In this document: positions 10,645 to 20,617 of the stretch, one piece after another
How the letters are laid out: every line of letters starts with the position of its first letter
Numbering within the stretch: the stretch's first letter is position 1
NCBI GenBank assembly: GCA_023205875.1
Contig: CP060771.1
Coordinates: forward strand, 186,001-250,000
Length of the DNA stretch: 64,000 nt
Origin: Chloropicon primus
Taxonomy: Eukaryota; Chlorophyta; Chloropicophyceae; Chloropicales; Chloropicaceae
Direction of reading: 5' to 3'
The notes under the pieces: model-generated
Databases searched by the model: none
What the model was told of the DNA's origin: nothing
What the model saw: only the letters and a program-made list of their open reading frames with translations
Translations under genes and position numbers: made by a program

Positions 10645-11124
10645 GTGTAGAGGCGGACGAGGAAGAAGAAGAACAAGAAGAGCAAGGTTTGAATTATTTT
10701 TTGTAACAAGACAACGCACAGACGTAGATATGATGCTGAGCTGAGAATGGTGTTGTTGTTTTTTTCCTGCGAGATGGAAAGGCACCCTTAGTTTTGTGCA
10801 AAGGTCGTTTCAGTTTGAGTTTCTCGAAATGACCATTCCGCCCTTAGCAAGCAAGCAAGCTCGCGAGCAAGGGCAGCTCGTACTAACAAACGCGTGTGCA
10901 ACCCTGAGGATCATCGCCGCGAGGGCGGGCCTGACCCACCTGACCCAGCTCTCTCTCCCGTCCCTGTGATCTCCATGATCTTCATCTCCAACATCTTATC
11001 CTCTCGAAAAAAGCGCGCCATTTGAGAGGCGGAGATCAGTCGTGACTCACCCACGTGCGCGCGAAGCATCACGACGACGAGGACGACGACGACAACGACG
11101 ACGAGGACGACGACGACGAGTGGC
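10645..11124 (+). other. IQANK1-like 3' end and thioredoxin promoter
   Basis: TTTTGTAACAAG about 60 bp after the stop carries the green-algal type TGTAA poly(A) signal. GACGAC runs lie at about 11070-11120. No further gene was seen. Confidence 0.45.
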
Positions 11125-11841
11125 ATGAGTTTGTGCAAGGGAAGGACCGCGACGACGGCGAGTCCAATGGCTCTCCCTCTTCCTCTTCCTCTTCCTCGCG
11201 TGGCGTGCCGCTGCCGTTGCAATTGTCTGAACAGGATTGACCACCACCAGAGCTCTCTGACGAGTGGTAGTACCCACCCTGACGCGAGGAAGAGAAGGAT
11301 GGAGGCCGAGGCGAGGAGGAGGAGGAGGCAGAGGACGAACCACCCGGCGCCTTCCTCGTCCAACGCGGGGTCGGCGACCGTGATGCCGCAGCTCGACGAC
11401 CACCGCGTCGGTGGTGAGGATGGTGCCCAAGCTTCGGCCTCGCTCCTTCAGCACGGACTGGACTGGGCGGAGAAGCTCCTCGTGTCGCAGACCCGCATCA
11501 CGAGCTGCGGGACCCGAGAGGACTTCGACGGTTTCCTGCGTGACGCCCGAGGCGCCGTCGTGGTGGCCCAGTTCACCGCGCCCTGGTGCAAGGCCTGCGA
11601 CGCGGTGAACGCTCTGACGGTGGACCTCGCGAGGAGGCACGGCAGGGACGTGGCCTTCGCCAAGGTCGACGCCGGGGAGACCGGTCCCGGCCTGTGCCGG
11701 GACTTGGGCGTGAAGAAGCTCCCGTGGTTCCAAATCTACTCGCCGGAGGGGGAGCTTCTCGTGAGCGTGCACGCGAGCCGCCGGAACCAGAAGCTCATCC
11801 CTCGACAAGTGGACCAGCTCAAGGTCCTGCTCTTGGCTTGA
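11125..11841 (+). CDS. Thioredoxin-like protein with WCKAC active site, probably plastid
   Basis: A 238-aa single exon. Residues 1 to ~120 are rich in R, S and P and probably hold a targeting peptide. The thioredoxin fold follows: VVVAQFTAPWCKACDAV (active site), AFAKVDAG, then the cis-proline loop VKKLPWFQIYSPEG. The active-site dipeptide KA replaces the usual GP, so this is an atypical thioredoxin; the plastid WCRKC-type Trx-like proteins of plants are the nearest group I can name. Redox partners are unknown. Its stop lies only 51 bp from the stop of the convergent EEFSEC gene. Confidence 0.8.
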   Translation: MSLCKGRTATTASPMALPLPLPLPRVACRCRCNCLNRIDHHQSSLTSGSTHPDARKRRMEAEARRRRRQRTNHPAPSSSNAGSATVMPQLDDHRVGGEDGAQASASLLQHGLDWAEKLLVSQTRITSCGTREDFDGFLRDARGAVVVAQFTAPWCKACDAVNALTVDLARRHGRDVAFAKVDAGETGPGLCRDLGVKKLPWFQIYSPEGELLVSVHASRRNQKLIPRQVDQLKVLLLA

Positions 11842-11892
11842 CGCCTTCCGTGCCGCGCTTTGTGCTTATGCGTGCTGCTATACTATACTATA

Positions 11893-13545
11893 CTATCGTT
11901 GTTGTAATTTATTGTAGACGTACTTTTTGAACTGGAGCCGGAGGTCGGCGCCGAGGAGATCCTCGACGCTCGCGTCGAACTGAACTTTGACCTTCCCCGA
12001 CTTTCCAAAGGCGCTGACGAGGGTGCCCGGCGCGACGAGGCCCCCCGCGGCCTCTCCGTCGTCGTCCTCGCCCTCCCCCCCGGCCGGGAAGACCTTGTAC
12101 CCGATGAACTTGGAGATGTCCGAGTCCCTGCCGAAGAAGCCGCTCACGATGCACGACTTGCCCTCCGTCCCCTTTTCGATCCTTTCCAGCTTGCCCGCCC
12201 TGTTCTTCACCTTGAACACCCTGAGCCGATTGAGGTACTCCTGGTGCTTCTCCGCGTTCCTCTCCTTCTTCACCGCGTCGTAAGTGTCCAGGGAAGGGGC
12301 GTCAACGATGTTTCCGTGGAACGCCAAGCGGCATTGCTTGGTGTGGACGTCCAGGTCCAGCCTGCTGGCGATGAAAGCAGTGTTCGTCGGGCAAGTCACG
12401 GGCTTTTCGAACACGATGAGGACGTAGGGTGGCAGGGATCCGGGACGAGCGTCGCTCACGAGCTCGGGAAGGTACTCGTAGTCCCTGCCGTAGTCGAACC
12501 CTTGGTCCGAGCCGCCCCCCTCCTCCCCGCTGCCCTCTGGCGCGAAGAAGGTGGCCTCCGCGAGGGCGGTGATGTGCCCGAGGGTGACGTGGATCTTGCA
12601 CCCGCTCGGGATGCTCCCCTTGTAGAACGCCACCCTCCGTGCCCTCGCCACAAACGTGTCGAAAGTTCTCACGGGCGCCGCCTCCTTGGACGCCTCGGGC
12701 GCCAGGTCGCACAAGTAGTCCCTCTCGATCAACTTGGGGTCGAGCTGCGTGGTGCAGATGGCGACCCTCTCGCCGGACGACGCCATCTCGACTGGCTGCT
12801 TGAAGACCTGCATGCTCTTCACCTTGCGCGTCAGGCCAAGCCTCGGAATGGAGAGGTTCTGGTTCACCCTCATCGCTCCCTGGAGGACGGTCCCAGTGAG
12901 GACGGTGCCCTGGCCCTTGATCGAGAAGCAGTGGTCCACCGCGTACACCAGCGGCTCCGACTCTCCGCCCTGCCCCGCGGCTTGGCCCCTCCCCTCCACC
13001 ACCCCCTGCGGCGTCGCCTGAGCCAGCTTCTCCGCGACCCCCTCGACGCCGGTGCCCTGCTTGGCGGACGCCGTCACCACCTCACAGTCCCGGAATTTGG
13101 TGCGGGACAACGCCTTGCCGATGATCTTCATCAGTCGCTCCACCTTCTTTTCCCTCTCGGATTCGGGCAGGAGGTCCACCTTGTTCAGCACGACCACCAT
13201 TGAGCTGCAGGGGCTCACCTGGGCGAGCACGAGGCACTCCGCCGTCTGCGTCTGGATCCCTTTCGTGCAATCGATGACGAGAAGGAAGACGTCGATGATC
13301 TGGGTGGCTCCTATGATCGTCCTGATGAGGCTGGCGTGACCCGGGCAGTCCACCAGCGTGAACCTCACCCCGCTCTCGGACACGAAGGAGGAGAAACCAA
13401 GGTCCAGCGTGATGCCTCTCTCCTTGCTTTGAGGGTGTCGGTCGAGGGCGCACGTGCTCAGGCAAGTCGAAAGGGCGCCGACCAGAGACGTCTTCCCGCT
13501 GTCGACGTGGCCCATCACGCCCACGTTGACGTTGACGCTCGCCAT
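11893..13545 (-). CDS. EEFSEC: Selenocysteine-specific elongation factor
   Basis: A 551-aa GTPase. Motifs: G1 GHVDSGKTS, G2 region with ERGITLDLGFSSF, G3 DCPGH, G4 NKVD, then EF-Tu-like beta domains 2 and 3 and the C-terminal domain IV specific to SelB/EEFSEC. Residues HPQSKERGITLDLGF and the short HCFSIKGQGTVLTGT are typical of eukaryotic EEFSEC. It delivers Sec-tRNA to ribosomes at UGA codons through the SECIS complex. The open frame continues upstream to a non-ATG codon; the first ATG is 13545, just after a TTTTGCAG that could be a leader acceptor. No selenoprotein or SECIS element was recognised in this window. Confidence 0.95.
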   Translation of the reverse strand: MASVNVNVGVMGHVDSGKTSLVGALSTCLSTCALDRHPQSKERGITLDLGFSSFVSESGVRFTLVDCPGHASLIRTIIGATQIIDVFLLVIDCTKGIQTQTAECLVLAQVSPCSSMVVVLNKVDLLPESEREKKVERLMKIIGKALSRTKFRDCEVVTASAKQGTGVEGVAEKLAQATPQGVVEGRGQAAGQGGESEPLVYAVDHCFSIKGQGTVLTGTVLQGAMRVNQNLSIPRLGLTRKVKSMQVFKQPVEMASSGERVAICTTQLDPKLIERDYLCDLAPEASKEAAPVRTFDTFVARARRVAFYKGSIPSGCKIHVTLGHITALAEATFFAPEGSGEEGGGSDQGFDYGRDYEYLPELVSDARPGSLPPYVLIVFEKPVTCPTNTAFIASRLDLDVHTKQCRLAFHGNIVDAPSLDTYDAVKKERNAEKHQEYLNRLRVFKVKNRAGKLERIEKGTEGKSCIVSGFFGRDSDISKFIGYKVFPAGGEGEDDDGEAAGGLVAPGTLVSAFGKSGKVKVQFDASVEDLLGADLRLQFKKYVYNKLQQR

Positions 13546-13873
13546 CCCTCCACCACCTCCTGCAAAACGGGACAACGAGGCAGGGAGAGACTTCGCGTGT
13601 GAGGTTGTTCAATCCTCACCCCAAAAAACCGTCGTCGCTCGTTTCCGAGTGAGGGGTCAAAAACGGAAGGGAAAGGGTCGAGGGTTTTTAGTGTGGCCAC
13701 CGAATCGGCACTGCCCACGCCAACCCCTCTTCCGCACACATTGCTCACCTTGTGGAACAAGTCCCTCTATCCCCCCCTCTCCCTCTCCTCTCCTCTCTTC
13801 CGGCAAATCTCAGTCTTCGGGACCTTTGCTTTGCTGGATTGACCACAGTTGCAGACAGGGAGGAGCCAACCAA
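13546..13873 (-). promoter_or_regulatory. EEFSEC promoter region
   Basis: A possible very short leader intron (about 13560-13619, donor GTGAGG, acceptor TTGCAG) precedes the ATG. Otherwise no features were recognised up to the 3' end of the next minus-strand gene. Confidence 0.4.
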
Positions 13874-15274
13874 TTACAGGGACAGCCTCTGCCTCAGTCC
13901 CGAGACCAGGTCGAGGAGGACCATGTCATTCCCGGCCTCCGCCACCGATTGGGCGCTGGACAAGATGCCGGCGAGACACCCCGCCAGGAGAGCGCTCTTG
14001 AAGGCGTCGGCGGTCATCGGCCCCTGGTGAACTTCAGCTTTGCGATCCCCCCGACCCCTGGCGGTGATGCTCTCCTTGGCATGAGCCAGGGCGACCTTCA
14101 CCATCTCCCCCAGCAGATCATCGTCCGCGAGCGCCAACCGGAGGCGAGACCCGCAGTGCTTGACCTCCCAACTGTGCAGCAAGAGGGCCAGTCCAGCGGG
14201 GCACTCCCCCGCGGCCGCCCGCAGAGGAACCTGCTCGTGGTGCAAGAAAACTCCACATTCGCCGTCCCCCTCCCTCCAAGTGGCGTCCATTGCGTACGCC
14301 AGGCTCCCCAGCCTGCCGCACTGCCCCCTGCCCAAGCTTGCCGCGGACTCCTTCTCCAGGAGGATCGTGGTAACGCCTTTGCAGGGATCTCGGTAGCCGA
14401 GCACGCAGAATCGCCGCTCCGCTTCCCCTCCCGACCCCTCCGGCCCCGACCCGCCCCTCTTGAAGGCAATGCAGGCCCTGAGGTCTGTTCCGCTTCGCGT
14501 GGCACCCAACACCTCAGCCACGTGCGGCCCCAACCCCAAACGCCCGCACAGCCGCACCGACTTTTCCAATCCTTGGGACACCCGTCCCAGCCACTGGACC
14601 CAATCGCTGCAGCCTTCGGGGAACCAGCCGGGACCGAAGTCGACACTTGCCCTGGCGCAGACCAGGCTCCCCGGTGCGCCCTCGTAGTCCCATGAGTCCG
14701 TGGAGAAGAAGAACTTGTGCTTCACCTTCGGATCGATGATCGTGGGGACCCTGTGCATGCGCTCGCTCGTGGTCATGCCGTGGTTTAGGTACTGGATGAC
14801 CACTCGGTCGGCTTGAGGCGGAGGAGGGGAGCACGGACCGATTGCAGCAGCAGCACGAGCGAGGGCGGCCTCTAAGCTCGAGACCAGAGCGCCCACGCAC
14901 TCGCGCGGAGCGTGGTGATCGAACAACTCCAGCTGACCGCGGCCAAACCAAGACACTGCCAGGTTTGTTTCAAGCAGAAGGAAGGAAGGAAGGAACGAAC
15001 GGGTGAGCGATCGAACACACAGGAAACCACGGCGGTTAAGGTCTGACATACCTGTGAACCTGACCTGAAGGGAAGCCCCGATCCCGATCGACGATTGACC
15101 GCCTCCGTCGACCTCAAGCTCCAGTGACAGGCGCTCGGCCTCCTGGCCTCTTTTCGAGAACGCGAACGCGCGCTCCCGGAGGTTGTCCATGGCGAGGAGG
15201 ACGCGCACGACCTCCATGCTCGCGCCAGTCAACCGATCGAACCCACCGTAACCTCCCTCCCCCTCCATGGCCAT
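13874..15274 (-). CDS. Hypothetical protein, unknown function
   Basis: Two exons, 15274-15052 and 14955-13874, give 434 aa. The 96-bp intron (GTATGTC...GGCAG) is a multiple of three and stays open when read through, so its removal is inferred from the splice consensus. The frame is open upstream without ATG; 15274 is the first ATG. The protein starts with a helical region (FDRLTGASMEVVRVLLAMDN), then mixed alpha/beta sequence with many tryptophans and a cluster around HKFFFSTDSWDYEGAPGS. No signal peptide, membrane segment or known catalytic motif was seen. Coding bias and low stop density support a real gene; I cannot name a family. Confidence 0.65.
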   Translation of the reverse strand: MAMEGEGGYGGFDRLTGASMEVVRVLLAMDNLRERAFAFSKRGQEAERLSLELEVDGGGQSSIGIGASLQVRFTGMSDLNRRGFLCVRSLTRSFLPSFLLLETNLAVSWFGRGQLELFDHHAPRECVGALVSSLEAALARAAAAIGPCSPPPPQADRVVIQYLNHGMTTSERMHRVPTIIDPKVKHKFFFSTDSWDYEGAPGSLVCARASVDFGPGWFPEGCSDWVQWLGRVSQGLEKSVRLCGRLGLGPHVAEVLGATRSGTDLRACIAFKRGGSGPEGSGGEAERRFCVLGYRDPCKGVTTILLEKESAASLGRGQCGRLGSLAYAMDATWREGDGECGVFLHHEQVPLRAAAGECPAGLALLLHSWEVKHCGSRLRLALADDDLLGEMVKVALAHAKESITARGRGDRKAEVHQGPMTADAFKSALLAGCLAGILSSAQSVAEAGNDMVLLDLVSGLRQRLSL

Positions 15275-15876
15275 GGACTTCCAAGCGTTACGATCACGAT
15301 CGGCCGGAGCGATCGATCGTAACCGACGGAGAGGAGGAAACGACGACGACGACAAATGAACGACGACCGAAAGGTCTCGTCAAGCGCTTCGTGTTCCCCT
15401 CTCCGTCCCTCTTGGTCCCCCTTCGCCCACGATCGCTCCGATCGCTCCGATCGCTCCGATCGATCGCACCTCTCTCCTCTCGCCAATGATTGCTTTGCTG
15501 ATGTGCTCATCGAGTGGAGTGACGCAGACCACCAGCAGAGCAGCAGAGCAGACAGAAAGAGAGCAAAGGTGGCGGCGATCGCGGGTGCATTGCGAATGGA
15601 TTCATGTTTGTGCTGGAGTCTAACGAAGAGGGAGAGGTTAGGACGGAGTCTGTCCAAGTTTTTCGTCAAGAGGAGGAGAATCTTGGGCTTTTGAGGAAGG
15701 ATCGTTGTCGTGATCGTCGTCGTCGTCGTCGTCGAGGGGGAAGGATGATGGTGATGAGACTGGTGACGGTGTGCGCAGTGTGCTTGGCATCCAGTTCCGT
15801 GCAACTCTGCTGGCCATTTGCTTGCATTACGCTCGATATTTGATCACAAAATACAAACGCCTGTCATATATACAAT
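15275..15876. promoter_or_regulatory. Upstream region of the hypothetical gene; sirtuin 3' end
   Basis: Contains a short tandem of GATCGCTCC (about 15430-15465), a GTCGTC run (about 15710-15735), and a TATATAC/TTGTATTTTG stretch near 15845-15870 on the sirtuin side. No gene was recognised. Confidence 0.4.
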
Positions 15877-16903
15877 CTACTTGGACTTGTTCCAAGTCAT
15901 CAGCTCCTTCATCCTTTGGACGAGTTTGGGCAAAACCACGGTGGCTTCTCCCTGCAGGAAGAGGTCCGCTTGCTCCTTTCCGCTCGTGTCCAAGTTGAGG
16001 ACGACGAGCTTCCCGAAGGGTCTGTACTTCACCATCGTCGGGAGCATGTTGGCGGGAGCCACGTTCAGCGACGAGCCGACGACGAGGACGACCGTGCTCG
16101 CCATGACGGCTTTGGTCGCTTTCATCATCGCACCGGTGGGCAGGGCTTCGCCGAAGAGGACGACATCGGCCTTGAGCACCCCACCGCACCCCCCTCCATG
16201 CCTCGGCACGATCGTAACGCTCCCCCTGCGAAAGCCTCCTCCCTCTACGATTTGTTTCAGCACCTCCTCCCTGGAAACAACCTCCTTGCAGGTCATGCAC
16301 GTGCAGCTGGAGTCAGTGCCGTGCAACTCGATGACATCCTTGCTTGCTGCTGCCGAGTGGAGACCATCGATGTTCTGCGTCACGACGCTCACCCTCTTCC
16401 CCAAAGCCTCGAGGTCCGCGACAGCTGAGTGCGCTTCGTTGGGCCGAGGACTCCGCAGCTCCCCCCTCTCCAGCTCCTCTGTTCCACAGACAGAGAACCA
16501 TCAGCACCCATCAGAGGCAGCACGAGCACCCAGCCCCCGCAATCAGTCAGCAGAGGGAGAGAGAACACGTTGTGGGTTGGGAAGAGCAAAAGCAAACCAC
16601 ACGACACGACACGACAGGACACGTACCTCGGCTTCCGCCCAAAGAGAAATGAATGTCTTGGTAGAGGCACTTGACCATGGTCCAAAACATCTCCGGCTTG
16701 TCGAGAAAGTTTTCATAGTCACAGTACACCATCGGGTCGAACCTCGTCCAGATTCCACCAGGAGACCTGAAGTCCGGAATGCCGGAACTCACGCTGACAC
16801 CAGCACCAGAGAAGACGGTGATTCTCTTCGCCTTGGACAAGGTTCGTGCCACTTCCTCGAAGGTTTCCTCTTCGGTACGAGCCTTGCTCGCACCCGAACC
16901 CAT
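15877..16903 (-). CDS. Sirtuin (SIR2-family NAD-dependent deacylase), probably N-myristoylated
   Basis: Two exons, 16903-16627 and 16478-15877, with a 148-bp GT-AG intron, give 292 aa. NAD-binding GAGVSVSSGIPDFRSPGG, TQNIDGLH, catalytic His in IELHG, and FGEALP, VGSSLNV are all present. The zinc region is odd: a first CTCMTC is clear, but where CxxC is expected second only GGGCGG is found, with a His a few residues before, so one ligand may be replaced. The N terminus MGSGASK fits the N-myristoylation rule (G2, S6), suggesting membrane attachment. Overall it is closest to the bacterial-like sirtuin type. Its 5' end faces the E-Syt-like gene. Confidence 0.93.
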
Positions 16904-17197
16904 CGTCTATTCCCTCCGATTCCCAAAGTATGCACACGGTCCTCCCCTTGAGATGGATGTCTCCATCCCTCATGGGAAGGAACAGAGGACTAAAACGTCA
17001 ACCAAACCCTTCAAACAATAGCTCATTCGAAAGATATCGACAAGAGGAACACTCTAGATACCTCCAATGACCCCAAAACCTTCGCAAGAGGCGACGAAAC
17101 CTTCACCAACTTCCAAAACTCCTCCAAGTTCTCCTCCCTCTCATTATAACCAGATTCAAATACGCTCCTCTCTCCTCTCTCTTTGTTCTCCAGGCAG
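16904..17197. promoter_or_regulatory. Divergent promoter, sirtuin / E-Syt-like
   Basis: About 290 bp separate the sirtuin ATG from the first donor of the E-Syt-like leader. No strong motif was recognised. Confidence 0.45.
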
Positions 17198-17572
17198 GTA
17201 AGGAAAGTTTTCGGCGCCAAGTGCGCGACGAGGATGGAGGTTTGGGTGAAGGAGAGCGACGCGGTGGGAACCTTCGTGGTCTTCTCTTTCTAACGAGCCT
17301 TCGCTTGAAACATTTGGCGCCCGAATGACGATGAAAGAGACTGAAACCGATTGCTTTTTCCTTTTCTCTCGTGCTTGGTGGTGGTGCCCAGTGACACGGG
17401 TAAGGCTTTTCGACGTCGAAGGGGGTGACTGAGACGAAAGAGGTGTGGCGTGACTTCTCCTCCTTCTCGTGGTCTTTCGATAGAGCGTTCGCTCGAAACA
17501 TTTGGCCCCCGAATGACGATGAAAGAGACTGAAACGCTTTTCTTTTCTTTTTTTTTTTGGTTTTCCCTGCAG
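17198..17572 (+). repeat. Tandem pair of introner-like leader introns
   Basis: Unit 1 is 17198-17391 (GTAAGG...CCCAG, 194 bp; core 17282-17330). Unit 2 is 17400-17572 (GTAAGG...TGCAG, 173 bp; core 17471-17525). Only 8 bases (TGACACGG) separate them. Both share CATTTGG(C/G), GAATGACGATGAAAGAGAC and TGAAAC before the T-rich tract. Unit 1 carries TTTGGCGC at 17313-17320. They may be spliced as two introns with an 8-base exon, or removed as one. Confidence 0.75.
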
Positions 17573-17598
17573 CACCATCACCAACAATCATCATCACC

Positions 17599-20491
17599 AT
17601 GGTGATTGGCGTGATCGTGAAGCTGCTCTCTGCCAAGCCTGGCTTAGCGGTGGCAGCCTTCGTCGTTCCATGGAGCGTGCAGAAGGGTCACTTGAAAGTA
17701 CCCAAGGTGGGCGCGCCGGTTATCGTCGTCCTCGGGTACCTCTGGGGATACCGCAGGGGACAAATAAGGTAGGAAGGCAGACCAAAGTCTCTCCCTCGTC
17801 TGAATCTCTCTCTCCCCCCATTCTAAAACCTAATCCCATGCCCTCTATACCCTCTGCTCTGCCTCCTTTAGGTACCGGGCGAGGAAGAAGTTGCTTGACG
17901 TGGCGCAGGTGCGGGAGCTGGACGAGGCGACGCTGAGGGCTCTTATCGGTGAGCTGCCCGCTTGGGTCAAGTTTCCTGACTACGACAGGTGCATGTGGCT
18001 GAACAACATGGCGCAGAACTGGTGGCCTTGCCTCAGCACGGCGATATGCCGGACGGTCAAGCAGAGGTTGCAGCAGCTCTTGCAGAAGAAGAAGCCAGAT
18101 CTGTTCAGTTCGATTGTCTTCGAGACCTTCTCCATGGGTTCCGTCCCCCCGAGGTTCTCGGGAGCAAAAGTGTACAACACAAACGAAGAGGAGATCATTC
18201 TGGACCTCGAGATGACGTGGACCGCGACCAACGCCGACATAGTGATGTCGGTGAGGTTGGCCCAAGGCACGGTCGCGCTTCCGGTGCAGTTGGGTCAGGT
18301 CCTGTTCCAAGGGACGGTGAGGCTTATCTTCAAGCCCTTGGTCCCTCAGTGGCCTTGTTTTGGTGCCATTTCGGTGGCGTTTGTGGGGAAACCCCAGGTC
18401 GACTTCAGCCTCAGACTTATTGGAGGAGAGCTCATGTCCGTGCCAGGTCTGGCACCGGCCCTGCACGACCTCTTGAAGAACAGACTTTTGTCGGCCATGG
18501 TGTGGCCAAGGAGGGTGTATGCCCCCGTCATGAAGCACCTGAAGAGCAGAAAGGGCAGGCAAGCTTTTCAGCTGCAACCCAAGGCCTCTGGCCTGCTGAG
18601 GACGCACCTTATTCAAGCAAAGACCTTGAAAACCCATGAGCTTTCGGTGGTCTTTGCTACCCTGGAGCTCGGCGGCGTGATCAAGAGGAGCAAGGTTTTG
18701 GCTGCTGCATCCGAGATTGTCTTTGATGAGGAGGAGGTTCTCAACTTCATCGTCCAGCATCCTGACTTTGAGGCCCTGAGGGTCACTTTTTACGAGTTGG
18801 AAGCTCTGAACACTTTCGATGCCCAGCTCTTGAGTTGCGAGGACCTCACCGCCCAGTTGAGGCTCAAGGTTGAGAGAGATGAGTTCGAGATGGACCCAGA
18901 GGTTGCGGTACGGCGGATTGGGGAAGGAATCATGCCAATACTGAGCGTGCCTTCGAGGAAGACGGCGGATGTCTGGCTGGAGCTTGGTGAGGGGAATGGC
19001 CAAGTGCACATCGACTTCCAGTACGTGTCCTTCAGCGAGGAGGCGGAACTCGGTGCAGATGTGGAGCTGGAGGTGAGCACGCCGCTACCGAGCCTGCGGC
19101 ATTCCAACATCAGCCTCCAACTTCAAAACGCGGACTTGCCACGCACTCTGGTGCCGTCGAATGATGACACAACCAGCTCGTCCAACAGCATAGACTCCTT
19201 GGTTAAAAATCTTCAGAACGCCCCCGAGGGCTTCAACGGCAATGGGGCGCAGATCGCGGGTGCCAAGCAGCAAAAGCGACAAAAGAAGAGGAGCAAGAGG
19301 AACAAGAAGGGCAAGCAGGGCAATACTTACAACAGCAACAATGCTATGGGCAGGGGCCCAGGCAGTTTGGCCGTTCCGGGTTCCGCTCAGCGGAATGCCC
19401 AGATCGGGGTGTTGTACGTCTCTCTTCAGGAAGCAAGGGGCTTGGTGAACAGCGACTGGAGTGGCCTCTGCAGTGCATTCGTCCGGTTCTCGGCTGGCCC
19501 GTCGAAGTACGAGTCAAAGGTGGCAAGCAAATCTTTGGTGCCAACCTGGAAGGAGAATTTTGAGATGGTCATCTCCGACACGAGGGAGTGCAAAAACATT
19601 CGGGTGGAGGTGTGGGACCAGGTGAGCGATTTCATTGGGCTGTTCGGGCACAGCAACGAGTTCATTGGCAAGACCGACATCCCTCTGAAGAGCTTTCTCG
19701 ACTCGAAGCCGACCTCCAACGAGTGGCCCGTGTACGGCAACGACCTGAATGGGGAGATCCAGACGGGCCAGGTTCTCATCAGCTTTCAGTGGATTGGGGT
19801 GCCCCTGAGCCCCTTTTACGTCACGCCCTCCCTGAACCCCACAACCAGCCAGCAGCTCGAGGCGGAAGAGGAGAGGAGGCAGAGGTCTCCGTCCACGACC
19901 ACAGAGTACGTCAAGAGGACTGGAAAGAGGGTGGTCCTGAAGGTGATCAGGATCATCATCCTGTCCTTCTTGCTTGTGACGCTCCTGACGGTCCTGATCA
20001 TGCCGAGCCTGAGAGTTGGCGCGGGCAAGTGGTTCATCCAAAGGTGGAATAACGACTTCAGGCCCCACTGGCTCAGAATTCTGAAGTGGTGGATGGAGTC
20101 CACGTTCGCCACCTCCTTCCGGACGAACTTGAGGTCAGGCACGCAGGAGATAGCTCACTACTACCAGAGGCTCTACTTCGCTTCGGAGAACCTGTACAAG
20201 TCCTTGAAGCACACGGGAGACACGTGGAACCTGCTGCAGTGGATTGCAGCGGAAGCGATGCTGGTGGCCGCCGTGCTCCTCACGGTCAAGCTCCTTCTTT
20301 GGGCGGATAGGAACGGCATTGTCGCCGCCCTCATGCAGCCGCCTTGGAAGTGGTTTGACCTGGACAGGGTTCAGGAAGAGTGGAACGAGAGGCAGGAGCA
20401 CGTGATGGCCAACGGAAGTGGAAAAGGAAACAGGGCAAATGGTGGTGGCCAACAACAGAATCTCAAGAGGAGGAGGAAAAAGTCGCAGTAA
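17599..20491 (+). CDS. Extended-synaptotagmin-like lipid-transfer protein (SMP + C2)
   Basis: Two coding exons, 17599-17768 and 17872-20491, give 929 aa. An N-terminal hydrophobic anchor (LAVAAFVVPW, APVIVVLGYLWGY) precedes an SMP-type tubular lipid-binding domain (~83-280; ELPAWVKFPDYDR, PPRFSGAKVY). A first C2-like region (~295-410) is degenerate. A second C2 (~565-675; GVLYVSLQEARGLVNSDWSG, VPTWKENFEM) is clear. Two more hydrophobic segments lie at ~743-766 and ~851-870, which most plant SYTs lack. The family tethers ER to plasma membrane and moves lipids. The C-terminal membrane segments are an oddity, closer to multiple-C2/transmembrane (MCTP-like) tails. Confidence 0.82.
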
Positions 20492-20617
20492 AGAGCCGAT
20501 GTATACAATATACCTGTAAAAGATCAATCACATGCTGTAATTTAACCGGTTTGACAAGAGGCAAGCGAAAAAAGTTTTTTGATTCATACAAATATTACGA
20601 CAACATTTTACTTTTTC

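Noticed and set aside
13546-13575. Non-ATG upstream start for EEFSEC
   Set aside because: The extra residues come from a TTG-started extension through a likely leader acceptor; the first ATG fits the family start.
15430-15465. GATCGCTCC tandem as a possible regulatory array
   Set aside because: Only about four short copies; consistent with chance slippage in CGATCG-rich DNA.
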